22,370 bases of DNA. Source: Chrysomallon squamiferum (lineage: Eukaryota > Mollusca > Gastropoda > Neomphalida > Peltospiridae). Below, one piece after another: positions 1 through 10,117 of this stretch; the stretch's first letter is position 1; each line of letters starts with the position of its first letter. The position numbers and the translations under genes are program-made. The notes under the pieces were generated by a model that saw only the letters and a list, made by a program, of their open reading frames with translations, was not told the DNA's origin and did no database searches. The stretch is from positions 8,833,034 through 8,855,403 of the forward strand of contig CM022672.1 in assembly GCA_012295275.1 (NCBI GenBank), in the 5' to 3' direction.

Positions 1-6
1 TTTCAG
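1..6 (+). CDS. CTNNA: alpha-catenin, 3' tip of the preceding exon
   Basis: The window opens with TTTCAG followed by gtaact, a good 5' splice site. A phase-0 exon ending in CAG gives Gln directly before the Val that begins the next exon, as in the family's ..PQ|VINAA.. sequence. Only two codons are visible, so this rests on position, phase and the donor site. Confidence 0.5.
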
Positions 7-3000
7 GTAACTCAAAATCTAATGTAGTATAAGATACTGCTGCTGTTAGAGAATTAACAAATTAATTTATATTTTACAATCATTAATGAAGCAAGGTTTT
101 TGTTAATACAATAAGGGTTTTATCAATTAGTGATTAATGCAGCAGGGGTTTTGTTAATACAGTAAGGGTTTTATTATTTGTTAGGTGATTAATGCAGCAG
201 GGGTTTTGTTAATACAGTAAGGGTTTTATTATTTGTTAGGTGATTAATGCAGCCAGGGTACTAGCAGCACGCCCACGATCCAAGGTTGCCCAGGAAAACA
301 TGGATGTGTTTAAAGAAGCCTGGGAAAAAGAAGTGCGCATTCTCACCGAAGCTGTTGACGACATCACTACAATCCATGACTTCCTTGCTGTCTCAGGTCT
401 GTGAGATACATTAGATAATGTTGTTTTCAACAAAGATATGCCTTAGTAGAAATGCTTCAGAAATATGCTTATGAAGATAAAAAAAAAAAAAATGTTTAAA
501 TTATAAAAAGAATGAAAAATTTGATATGATGATGATATATAACATTTGTCTTTCATTGTGGAAAGAAAAAATAGCAGAGTACTCTCAACATAGCAAATAA
601 TTAATTTATGTATAATTTATTGAATTATTATTATTATAATTTTGATGTTATTATTATCACCATTATTTATCATTTTAAGTGTTATTTTATTACTATTTTT
701 ATGTTATTATTATTATTATATGTTTACAGAAAATCATATTCTGGAGGATGTCAATAAATGTGTCATAGCATTACAAGAGTCTGACGCAGACACACTTGAT
801 CGCACTGCAGGAGCTATCCGTGGTAGATCTGCCCGCGTGTGTAATGTCGTCCAGTTTGAAATGAACAACTATGAGCCGGGCCAGTACACTGAGCGCGTCA
901 TGGAGGCAGTGGTCATGTTACGAGATCAAAGTAGGATTTGTATATATTTAAACAATTAAGTAATTTAGATAATATTAAAAATAATTTTTACCATTGTTGT
1001 TCAGTTAACTTGTGCTGGTCACAAAATGAGTAATAGTTCTTTTTTAATTTTTTGGGGTTAGGTTGTGGTCAGTTGAAAAGGATATTTTTTTTTTTATATA
1101 TTATAATAATTAAAAATATTTAAAAATGAAAATGAACATATTTAAAAAATGAAAATTTATTATTTATTTCAAATAACACACTAACATTCACATGTACCTT
1201 TTTATTTATTTTCATTCTCTGTCATTCATAAATTAACAATGATAAATAAAAAATGCTATTATTATGCAGCTATAAAAGAAAATATAAAAGTGTACATTTA
1301 TCTGTATTTCTCAGTAATGCCAAATTTTGCTGAGAAGGTTGAACTGGCTGTTGATGGCCTGAGTTCGAACCCGCCTCGTGAAATTGATGAGAATGACTTT
1401 ATTGAAGCCAGTCGACTGGTGTATGATGGTGTCAGGGACATCAGACAGGCAGTCCTAATGAACAGGGTAATCTTTCAGAAATGTCTTTTGAATTTATTTT
1501 ACCAAAAAATCTTTCCTGGATTTTTGCACTTCAGAAGCAACAGTAAACTATTTTCATAACACAGATGTAGTTTTAAGAAGGCATATAGTTCTGATTCATT
1601 GTCTGTTTCCCAATTTTATAGTATAGCTACAGCTGTATGAACATTTTGTGGTTCCCACAAAGCCATAAAAATAAAACATTTTGAAGTTTCCAACTTAACA
1701 GAATTTTAGCTGGACATTACTGACATTTATAATTATGTCACATTAATTAATGTATAAACATTTTTTTGTTGTTCTAAGTTGTTCTTACATGTGTTTATAA
1801 GGTTGAATATAAAAAATAAAATAAAGGTTAGATTGTGTAGAAATTTTCAATATTTTTATTACATCAGAATATTACTGAGTATGACAGTGACAGTGAAGTG
1901 GAATATGAAGATGATGGAGCTGAATATTGTAAGTATTCTTCATAAATAATGCAGTATAGCAGCCGTATTGTTATTTTCTACTAACAGTGCAGTGTCTGAT
2001 GACAGGAGAAAAGTATTTGCAGAATACCATCCTAATCAAAAGCTAGAAAAATCTCATTAATAAATTATCTGTCTTCCCTAAAACTGTTGTGCTCTGCTTA
2101 ATTAAAAAATATGAGAAATGTTTAAATATTTATTATAAAATAACATTACTAATAATTAAATTTGTATTACACATGTTAATAATATTTAAATATTAATGAG
2201 AAAACCACTTAATAATTATTAGAATAACACTAGTAGCAATTATATTTGTATTAAAAAATAACATTAGCCATATTTAAATATCAGTGAAAAAAACTACATT
2301 AAAATTATTAATTATGAAATGTATTGGTGAACACATTATTGAAGAAGTCTGATTAAAAAAGGGCATTTGCTACTTTGAGAAGAATGAACCTGTTTGCTGT
2401 TAAGACCAAGAAAATAATTATGTTTCATATGCTGACCAACTTTTAGCATAAATTGTACAGTTAATGATGTTCTTTCAGTTTTAATCTCTTCATTACCAAG
2501 ATGGCTATAGTAACCATAATTTTATAACAGCATCATACCAGAATAATGACAATACACTGAGATACACAGGAGATTCTGTTATAACTCAAAGTATTGTTGA
2601 CTTTTAAAGTGATCACTGAAGGTGCAGGGAAATCGAAATCATCATTGCTATCATTAAAGTAAACAAGAGTCAAAGCAATAGAGGTCACTAAAGAATATCC
2701 TTGATGCAGTTAATGATACTACCTACTTGTCATATTTTAAATTATTAGTTTCTAGATGTAACAAAATTCATATGTAAATTGAAAATACAAAGATGAAGAC
2801 ACTCTTCTTGGTAAAAAAAAAAAAAAAGATATATATATTTTTAAGAATGTTGGGAAAGGGTCTGGTTATTCAAGTAAATTTTTTTCCATAGCAAGCATAT
2901 CTGGTCAGGAATACAATGATGCTAGTGAACGTGGCTTGATGCGTCGACTGCCACAAGAAGACAGAGAAAAGATTATGTACCAGGTGGAACAGTTTCGTGT

Positions 3001-4248
3001 GGAGAAGGCCAAACTGGACAGAGAGGTAGCCAAATGGGACGACAGTGGAAACGACATCATTGTGCTAGCAAAGCAGATGTGTATGATTATGATGGAGATG
3101 ACAGATTTCACAAGGTATGTGTCTTCTTCAGCTGCAGTGATTTAGTCAGATGTCAGAATTTTAACTGATAAGTTGATTTTAGGGTTTCATCAAGTATTGT
3201 CTTAAAGTAAACATTTAAATCTCAGAATATATTGATTTATTATAATAATTTGATAATGAGAGGTTTATCATAAGTTCTGTTAAATGTTTTTTCCACTGAA
3301 GGAAAGCACACACATAACATGCCTTGCTACTACTAATTGGTGGAATAACCAAGATGAAAGCGAATTTTCCATTCTTGTCTTCTTTGTCTAAGAAATTGTA
3401 TGTGTGTGTGTGTTTCTGCCTGATAACTGTTAATATGAAAATGTTAGATATTGCCAAACTAAATTTATTTTTGAAGAGGGCGAGGTCCATTGAAGAGTAC
3501 AATGGATGTTATTAATGCTGCTAAGAAAATCTCTGAGGCTGGTTCCAGGCTTGACAAACTATCAAAGAGCATAGCAGAACAGGTAAAAATCTAAATTCAG
3601 CATATTTTATTTAAAAAAAAAAAATTCTTTAAAAAAATCTCTGATTTAGGCATCAAACTGGACCGATGGAAACTGTTGTCACTTCATATAATGATATACA
3701 GAATTACTGCTATAGGAGAGTTAAAATTGTTACCTGTATAGTGGTACTTAAAATGTTAAATATCATTATTCAGATTTTTCCTGAGTCCTGATTCTGTTAT
3801 GGTATAAAGTGACAGCCACAGGTACATATAGGGAAAGTTAAAATTGTGACCTAATGTAGTGGTACTCAAGAAATTAAAATATCATTCACATATCTTTTTC
3901 AGTGTCCTGATTCTCAATCCAAGAAAGATTTGGATGCTTACATGCAGCGTATTGCTCTCTATTGTCACCAGCTTAACATCACCAGCAAAGTCAAAGCTGA
4001 CGTACAGAATGTCAGCGGGGAATTGATTGTTTGTGGGGTATGTTGTTTGTTTTAGTATTGGACTGAAATTGTTTTATATCTTATTAAAAGTCATCACTCT
4101 GTTAATTAGTTTCTTCAATTCCATAAGATTTTCTCTGTATGTGAGAGGTGTCTGTGTGTTATTTTTTACTATCATTTCTATCTTTCTTTTCTATCAAATT
4201 TGTTAAAAAAACAAAAAAACCAACAAATAACTTCTTTATAAGTTCAAG

Positions 4249-4279
<31 letters not shown>

Positions 4280-6219
4280 ACAAAACAGAAAAAAACAGCA
4301 GCTTGTTTCTGTTAACATACAAAGTGTGTGTGTGTGTGTGTGTGCATCTGTTGTATATTTAAACATGTATGTGTATCTCTGTAATTCAAACTAAATTTTT
4401 AAATATGTGCATATATCATTTTTAATACTTCAGTTGGACAGTGCAACATCATTAATACAGGCTGCAAAAAATTTGATGAATGCTGTAGTGTTGACTGTAA
4501 AAGCCTGCTATGTGGCTTCAACAAAGGTAAGAGTTTAGATAACATATACTGTTGTGTGTGGTCATTTTTAATTTATTTTTTTATTTATGATTTTTTAGAT
4601 CATAGCAATTAATTTTCAGTCATTGTCAATTATTGTACTGTATACCAGGGATGCCAATGATTTTCACATTTTGGAATTTTTTATTGTTCCCTTCACCAGA
4701 TTTTCTCAGAATGTTTGTACTTGTGGAGCCCATCTAGACAGGGCAAAAAGATTTCTTTGATTATTTTTGCATTTTTATGTCTCTCTTTTTCGTTTATTTT
4801 ATTGCATTTGACACATGTATTATCAGAAAGATCATAAAGAAATGAATTGGATATGGAATTTGAATATTTTTGTTATCGTGAATCTCAAAATGATATATTT
4901 CTCTGAAACTGGGCAAAGAAGTAATCAAAGAGGTTTTAGGAACAGTTTGAAAAATCCTGCACAGCATTATAGTTTGGGTTTTATTCAGGTGTTTTTTTGG
5001 GGGTTTTTCAGCCTAATATTTTGAATAGATAACTTTTATAGATCAGAGGGAATGTTAATTATTATTATTTATTAATTTTAATTTTTATTTTTAATATTGA
5101 CAGTCCTGGTATACCATGTCAGGAATGTGTGTAAAATGTTTTTTGAGGAATGCATATTTTGTTTATAAATATTTTTTAATGAATAGTTACCCTATTTTCA
5201 TTGTTTTGTGTTCTATGTCATTTTTCTTTCATGTGAATCATTTACAGTGGTAGTGTTTTATTTATTGTACATTGATTGTTGTTTTTATTTCTTTCAGTAC
5301 CCCAAGAATTCTAGATTAAATGTGAGTAATTTTGTCTTTGATTTCAGTGCATTGTTGATGTCAGCCAGCAGGAAAATTTATATGCATGGCATGAGCATTT
5401 TTATGTTGTCAGAATCAGTTTTCAAATGAGATTATTTCTAATTAATCAATTTCTTTCTTTTTAATACTTCTGTTTGAATAATTTTTAGATAAGAGTTATT
5501 AATCATAAAGTTTCATAATGCTGAATTAAATTAAGAGCATTTCATATTATATTACTATACATCTTGACATCTGTTAATGATACTAACATTCATTACCTAC
5601 TCTCTGCTATGAATTGCATATTTAGCTATATACAAATGTACAAATACGTGAGGGGTGGGGTGTGTTGCAGTGATAGAGCATGCATTGTATCATAATAAGT
5701 AAACAGCATAATAAATCCTTGGCATAAACATAATTCCCCATTCCAATCAGACTTGTACAACATATTTATCAAAGGCCATAATATGTGCTTTCTTGACCAT
5801 GGGAATATGTATATAAATATTTTCTTGCTATTAACATATAAACACAGATTGTAGAATGATTGTAATGTTTTCTCTTGGATCATAATTATACAAACAACAT
5901 CATTTATGCCCTGTATTGCATATAATGGCTCCCTCACTCCTCTCTCTCCTTTTTCTGTCAACCTTTCTTAAACCCCCACACACACACACACACAGAGATG
6001 ATCTTACTGTTTCTGTGTAATTACTAATTGTTTTCTTTCATTATACAGTCGTCTGTTGTTCTGTGGAAGATGAAGGCTCCTGCCAAGAAGCCGTTGGTCC
6101 GACGAGAAGATGCGGATGAACAGAGAGCTAAAATCAGAAAAGGTGCATCGAAATCAAAGATCGAGCCAATTCGAGCTTTGAGCGAGTTCCAAGAAATACA
6201 AATGGACAGTTTCTGCTAA
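1..6219 (+). CDS. CTNNA: alpha-catenin, 3' part of gene (C-terminal ~440 residues, 11 coding exons in window)
   Basis: Alpha-catenin couples the cadherin-beta-catenin complex to F-actin at adherens junctions. The spliced exons join in frame throughout and match alpha-E/alpha-N-catenin from the start of M-domain segment III to the stop codon. Landmarks in order are VINAAR, RPRSKVAQEN, ENHILEDVNK, LDRTAGAIRGR, SRLVYDG, an acidic DSDSEVE linker, KWDDSGNDIIVLAKQM, QRIALYCHQLN, LIQAAKNLMNAVV, WKMKAP.KKPLV and the C-terminal ALSEF. The N-terminal beta-catenin-binding and vinculin-binding parts lie upstream of the window. All introns are GT-AG and exon phases agree at every junction. The vertebrate proteins are about 906 residues long, and the part seen here corresponds to their C-terminal half. 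Identity is near certain; orthology to one particular vertebrate paralogue cannot be claimed. Confidence 0.97.
81..259 (+). repeat. 55-bp tandem repeat duplicating a 3' splice site and exon edge
   Basis: Positions 130-184 and 185-239 are two apparently identical 55-bp units, preceded by a diverged unit (about 81-129). The first ~18 bases of each unit (GTGATTAATGCAGCAGGG) match the first bases of the exon at 240. Each full unit ends in the same ttgttag acceptor. The array has therefore copied intron end plus exon start upstream. Confidence 0.9.
240..396 (+). CDS. CTNNA: alpha-catenin exon: start of M-domain segment III
   Basis: Encodes 52 residues, starting VINAARVLAARPRSK and ending DFLAVS, plus one base of a split Glu codon. 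The acceptor is ttgttag|GTG and the donor is TCAG|gtctgt. This is the helix region where M-domain segment III begins in vertebrate alpha-catenin, part of the force-sensing bundle. Its 5' edge is duplicated in the upstream intron (see the repeat entry). Confidence 0.95.
730..930 (+). CDS. CTNNA: alpha-catenin exon: M-domain segment III helices
   Basis: Completes Glu and continues NHILEDVNKCVIALQ, then DRTAGAIRGRSARV and NNYEPGQYTERVMEA. Acceptor tttacag, donor CAAA|gtagga. The exon is 201 nt and ends with the first base of an Ile codon. These are four-helix-bundle segments of the M domain, strongly conserved with vertebrates. Confidence 0.96.
1315..1466 (+). CDS. CTNNA: alpha-catenin exon: end of M domain
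   Basis: Encodes IMPNFAEKVELAVDGLSSNP and then ENDFIEASRLVYDGVRDIRQAVLMNR. Acceptor ttctcag, donor CAGG|gtaatc, phase 0 at the end. It corresponds to the last helix of the M domain (SRLVYDG.RDIR..VLM signature). Confidence 0.96.
1868..1928 (+). CDS. CTNNA: alpha-catenin exon: acidic phospho-linker
   Basis: A 61-nt exon encoding NITEYDSDSEVEYEDDGAEY. The acceptor is acatcag and the donor is TATT|gtaagt. It sits where vertebrate alpha-E-catenin has the acidic linker with casein-kinase sites between M domain and actin-binding domain. The SDSE run fits casein kinase 2 consensus, so conserved phosphorylation is inferred. The sequence is otherwise divergent, and the call rests on phase, splice sites and acidity. 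Confidence 0.9.
2140..2316 (+). repeat. degenerate AT-rich tandem duplication in an alpha-catenin intron
   Basis: Two blocks of about 80-95 bp (2140-2221 and 2222-2316) share aataacat/ct, aattatatttgtatta, atatttaaata and tcagtgaaaa/ttaatgagaaaa in the same order. The rest of this 963-bp intron (1929-2891) shows only AT-rich sequence and a poly-A run near 2813. Confidence 0.55.
2892..3114 (+). CDS. CTNNA: alpha-catenin exon: start of F-actin-binding domain
   Basis: Encodes 73 whole codons from SISGQEY to MTDFT, plus half of an Arg codon. Acceptor ttccatag, donor ACAAG|gtatgt. The first actin-binding-domain helix reads RGLMRRLPQEDREKI where vertebrates have RAIM..LPQEQ. That helix is the one thought to unfold under force to strengthen actin binding. 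The KWDDSGNDIIVLAKQMCMIM block is almost identical to vertebrates. Confidence 0.97.
3477..3582 (+). CDS. CTNNA: alpha-catenin exon: actin-binding domain, GPLK loop and helix
   Basis: Completes Arg, then GRGPLKSTMDVINAAKKI and SEAGSRLDKLSKSIAEQ. Vertebrates read GKGPLKNT..VI.AAKKIAEAGSRMDKL. The acceptor is ttttgaag|A. The next AG, two bases on, would shift the frame, so 3477 is chosen. Donor ACAG|gtaaaa. Confidence 0.96.
3711..3920 (+). repeat. ~117-bp tandem duplication spanning a 3' splice site
   Basis: Blocks at about 3711-3797 and 3827-3916 align with an offset of 116-119 bp. Shared words include gttaaaattgt, tagtggtact, aatatcatt and gtcctgattct. In the second copy the last word is the start of a coding exon (TGTCCTGATTCT). 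In the first copy the acceptor reads cctgag and the exon edge decays after GATTCTG. Confidence 0.85.
3903..4037 (+). CDS. CTNNA: alpha-catenin exon: actin-binding domain core helix
   Basis: A 45-codon, phase 0-0 exon: CPDSQSKKDLDAYMQRIALY, then CHQLNITSKVKADVQNVSGE, then LIVCG. Acceptor tttttcag, donor GGG|gtatgt. Matches the YCHQLNI.SKVKA.VQN signature. Its acceptor region has a diverged upstream duplicate (see the repeat entry). Confidence 0.97.
4249..4344 (+). repeat. poly-A run and (TG)n microsatellite
   Basis: A 29-base A run (4249-4277) and an alternating TG tract (about 4324-4344) in an alpha-catenin intron. Confidence 0.95.
4434..4526 (+). CDS. CTNNA: alpha-catenin exon: actin-binding domain helix
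   Basis: A 31-codon, phase 0-0 exon: LDSATSLIQAAKNLMNAVVL, then TVKACYVASTK. Acceptor acttcag, donor AAAG|gtaaga. It matches the DSA.SLIQAAKNLMNAVV..VKA.YVASTK block of the actin-binding domain. Confidence 0.97.
4646..5108. mobile_element. candidate hAT-type MITE in an alpha-catenin intron
   Basis: The left end CAGGGATGCCAATGATTTTC and the reverse complement of the right end, CAGGACTGTCAATATT, match at about 10 of the first 13 bases. CAGGG.TGCCAA-type ends are characteristic of hAT transposons. GTATAC lies directly outside both ends (4640-4645 and 5109-5114), compatible with a target-site duplication, although hAT normally gives 8 bp and this hexamer is itself palindromic. No transposase frame is present. 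Confidence 0.4.
5298..5321 (+). CDS. CTNNA: alpha-catenin microexon (8 codons)
   Basis: A 24-nt exon encoding YPKNSRLN between ctttcag and gtgagt. It fits the protein after ..VASTK, where vertebrates read YQKSQGMASLN. Both junctions are phase 0, so skipping it would remove eight residues without a frameshift. It lies between the last actin-binding helix and the basic C-terminal tail. Confidence 0.88.
5648..5690 (+). repeat. tRNA-Ala-like relic (possible SINE head)
   Basis: GGGGTGTGTTGC followed by AGTGATAGAGCATGCATTGT resembles the 5' half of a eukaryotic tRNA-Ala: acceptor strand, A box with AGTGGTAGAGC, and anticodon stem. No convincing B box or acceptor-closing strand follows, so it is not a functional tRNA. 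It lies in the last alpha-catenin intron. Confidence 0.35.
6049..6219 (+). CDS. CTNNA: alpha-catenin terminal coding exon (actin-binding tail)
   Basis: Encodes SSVVLWKMKAPAKKPLVRRE, a basic stretch, then PIRALSEFQEIQMDSFC and a TAA stop at 6217-6219. Acceptor ttatacag. Vertebrates read VSWKMKAPEKKPLVKRE...VQALSEFKAMDSI. This C-terminal extension helps bind F-actin. The frame is confirmed by continuity with the microexon. Confidence 0.97.
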   Translation, partial: SSVVLWKMKAPAKKPLVRREDADEQRAKIRKGASKSKIEPIRALSEFQEIQMDSFC

Positions 6220-6612
6220 TCAAAATGGACCAGTTATTTTCTTAGCTCTGATGTTGTGTACATCAGAAGTTATTAGTAGAGATATACTATTGATTTCTGT
6301 ATCTACTTACATATCAAATTTATATACCTGTTTACACGGGAAGAAATATTTTAAATCATTTATTAAATTCAGGTTGTCACTTTCTTGAGGGGAGGGTTTG
6401 AATTGAAATATATTAAATATTAATTAATTATAAATGTAAAGCATTTTAAAAAGGACTTTTATGAATATGTTTTTGCTAAAACAAAGGATTTTCATAAATA
6501 TTTGAAAATAACTATGAATTAAACTGGTTGTTATAAAAATGGCATTATTTCAGTTGAAACTTTATTATTCACAGATGACTAAGCACATTGTTTTAATTTT
6601 TTTTTTTTATCC

Positions 6613-6618
6613 AATAAA
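6613..6618 (+). terminator. candidate alpha-catenin poly(A) signal
   Basis: AATAAA about 394 bp after the stop codon, followed by a G/T-rich stretch (ggttgtaatcattttattc). It is the first AATAAA with such a context after the stop. Other AATAAA copies near 7735 and 7945 could serve longer transcripts. Confidence 0.5.
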
Positions 6619-6751
6619 GGTTGTAATCATTTTATTCTTTAAATATATGTAAATGTTTGGGAACAAAAATCTCAGTTTCTGTCTCTCTTGAGATTTCTTT
6701 AGATGAAATAGAAGGAATGTATTTTGGTGATGATTATGAAGTTTATTATTA

Positions 6752-6791
<40 letters not shown>

Positions 6792-7738
6792 CTGGAGATT
6801 ACCTCTATATTATAGAGCTGCATGATTGGTTGTGAATTATTGAAGTATATTTGACAGTGAAGATCATTTAACATATTTAGCTTGAACTATTATCATTACA
6901 AGTGTCATACATATTAGTAAACATATCAGTTACAAGTTTATAAATGAACTCTTTAATTATCTTTGTACAATTTATTATAACATTCTATTTTTATCATATG
7001 AATACTTAATACATTATGATAAATTCTTTTTAAAATCATTTTATCAATTACAAGTTAAAATATACAGTCTTGTGATCAGTGTTCATAAATGTTTTTAATT
7101 TATTTTTAAATCAGTTAGATTTGTATATTTACTTATTTTGTGAGTTACATTGTCTCATTAGTACAGATGTAATTTTTGTGAAAAAAAATCTACAGCAGAT
7201 AATCATTTTATTCTTTTTGGTAATTATTTAATATTACTTTTAAAACAAATGTATTACCTGCACCACACAACACATACATACATACAAACATATAACATGC
7301 GATATCAAATCATATACACCCAGGCAGTATGATTGCCATCCACATACTGAAAAAGCTGAGGATCATAAAATATTCTGTTGTGAATTTACTTAACTTTATA
7401 GTCATTTATAACAAATTATAGCATATATTAGTATTAAAGCTTAATTTCCACCTTGAATTTATGAATGATTATTAAAAGTTTGTTACTTGTTACTTTTCTG
7501 TCTTATCTACATACTGTTGTAGTCATAATTACATTTTTTTTCACTTTGTCTCTCAACTCTGTATATTTTAGTAATTAAAGTAGATCTGGAATAGATTAGA
7601 CTATATGTTCTTGGTTGTGCAGATCTTTCAACTTTTTTGTTGTTGTTTTTTTTTAATTTAATTTTTATATTATTACCATGGAGGTCATATTAACTGAGAA
7701 TGCATTAAACTTGTGTTGATTTGTTTTTTTTCCTTAAT

Positions 7739-7777
<39 letters not shown>

Positions 7778-10083
7778 TTATATTCATGAATATATAATCT
7801 TGTATTTGAAATACATATGTACATAGAGATTTTGTTAGTGATTCTGGAAATTCAGTACTAGCCAATAGCTGTTATTGCAAATGACTATACATACAGTGGT
7901 TGTCCATGAGTCTGTCATTTCAGGTTTCTGTTACACTGAAAGTGGAATAAACATAATCAACATCCTCTTGTTTTTGTTCTAATTTCATTTCTCTCTCTCT
8001 CTCTCATGCATACACAAAATACAGTCGCACTGTTATCCATGTACACACAGGCCTTAGAAGACTACTTCATGTGTATTGAAAAAGTTCAAGATGATAAAAT
8101 AATTATTTTTGAGTAAGATGACACACTCCATGAAAACAAAATTTACTTATTCTGAAATGAGATGGGTATTGCCATTTAACAGCTAAAATCAGCAAAGAAA
8201 ATTTGACATACCAGAGAGACACTGTTGTTATTCAGTATATTGTGATAAATTACATGTGCTCATATGTTAAGTTGAAAGATTTGGAACCAATATTAAGTCT
8301 TTAATTTTATGACTTTCCAGTGCTGCACAGTGATTGTGCTAAGAGCATTCAGTTAAGAATATTAATATTCAATATCCATTGATTCTTTCTTCATTCAACA
8401 TACACAGTTACTGGGATCTCTTTAATTTTCTGCACAGCTGAAGATAAATATCAGTTTTCTTTTTTACTTATGAATAAAATTTATTTATTAATTATTTTAT
8501 CATTTATTATTCAAAAAAAAATTTCTTTTTTTTTTTTTTTTTACATGTTATCTTTACATCAAATATTTTGTTCAGAAATTATGAAATATATAGATGCTTT
8601 TAACAAATTTAATTCAGTTTAATAACTATACAGTCATAAAATCAGATACACATTTTTCCTGTTTATATTTTGTATCTTTGATACTGGAGATCACAGTTTG
8701 AAATTAGAAACTGCTAATTTGTACATCTGGCAGCAATAGGAAATGTTTTTCAGTATTATAGAGGAAACTGTATTGCCATTACATAAACAATATACATACT
8801 TCACAGTTAATATTACAAAATGACAAGTCATTAGCATTATATATTTTGTACCAGTTTGCAGAGATCAGTTTGTCAATTCAGCAAGAAGTATAATTTAGAG
8901 TTAATGTTTTTCTTTATTTTCTTTTATATATTATATATATATTTTAACTAATGAAAGGCAGTAGTCTCACTGATAACAGACATGAAATAAATTACCTTTT
9001 TTCCAAAATTGTTATTATAAAGAATAATAATATGTATCATAAAATGTTAGTAATATTTTAGTATAAATTGTAAAGTGACAGTAAATTAAATATTAATTTT
9101 TGAATGATGGTAATAATTATTTATTTCTTGTGAAATTTTATTTTAATATTTAAATATCCAAAATTCTTTCATCACATGATTCTAAGACAACAATAATAAA
9201 TAAAGAAAATTTATAACACTTTATTGCCAACTTACAAAATAGTAAATATAATACACAGTATATACAAACTTTGGTCATGAATATTTTACTACATAGAAAC
9301 AGTTTCAAAGTTGTTTTAAAATTTATAAAGGCACATTTTTCATGATTAGCCTGGCAAGTTAAAAAAAAAAAATATATATATATAAACATTCTTCTAACTT
9401 CTAAAATATTTCCTGTGAATTATTTTTATCAAACCTAATGAAAAATCCAAAGAAAGAATAAATATTAAGAACTGAAGAAAAAAATCTACATTTCTTATTA
9501 ACTCATTCATGATCATACAACATGAGCTAACAACTGATAAGAAGTTATTTGTAATAATAACGAAATCTGGGTGAGGATTCCATATCTGAAATACTTAGGC
9601 CAGAAACTTATAGAGATTGTGATTTTACAACATGGGACATTTGTCTGAACATTAAATCTATTGCAATAACTTTGTGTCTGAAATCAAGTTTGTGTATTCA
9701 GAACCATACACTGTATAATTGTCCTGAATAACAATACAACAAATGAAACAAATACTTTTAAAATAATATACAAGAAATAGGCTAAATATATTCTTGCAAG
9801 GTGTTTTGTTTCTTGTCAACCAAGCTTAATGAAGTATAACAACAAAAATATAAAGTTTAAAAATATCTTCTGAAGTCATGATATTATGGAATACAGTTTG
9901 TTGTAGTTTCTTTAAGAGTTCTAAACAGATATGGCTGTCAGTTCACATTAATGTTACAACATTTATTCCCATACTTTGATATGGACAATGACAGGCCATC
10001 CAAAACTATAAAATAATAACATGGAAATATCATTTTATTAAATATTATTTATTTTATTTATTTATTTATTATTATATATATAT

Positions 10084-10117
<34 letters not shown>

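Noticed and set aside
1361-1378. gttcgaacccgcctc resembles a tRNA T-loop/B box
   Set aside because: It is coding sequence (LSSNPP) inside a well-conserved alpha-catenin exon, with no tRNA cloverleaf around it.
3215-3515. Overlapping frames on both strands between two alpha-catenin exons
   Set aside because: Intronic sequence; only the last bases on the plus strand belong to the next exon, in a different frame.
5347-5430. Possible extra alpha-catenin exon after atttcag, open in phase 0
   Set aside because: No acceptable donor follows before the stop, and the encoded residues match no known alpha-catenin insert.
5626-5961. 111-codon minus-strand open frame
   Set aside because: It lies in an alpha-catenin intron, has no family resemblance, and overlaps the tRNA-like relic; it looks like chance openness.
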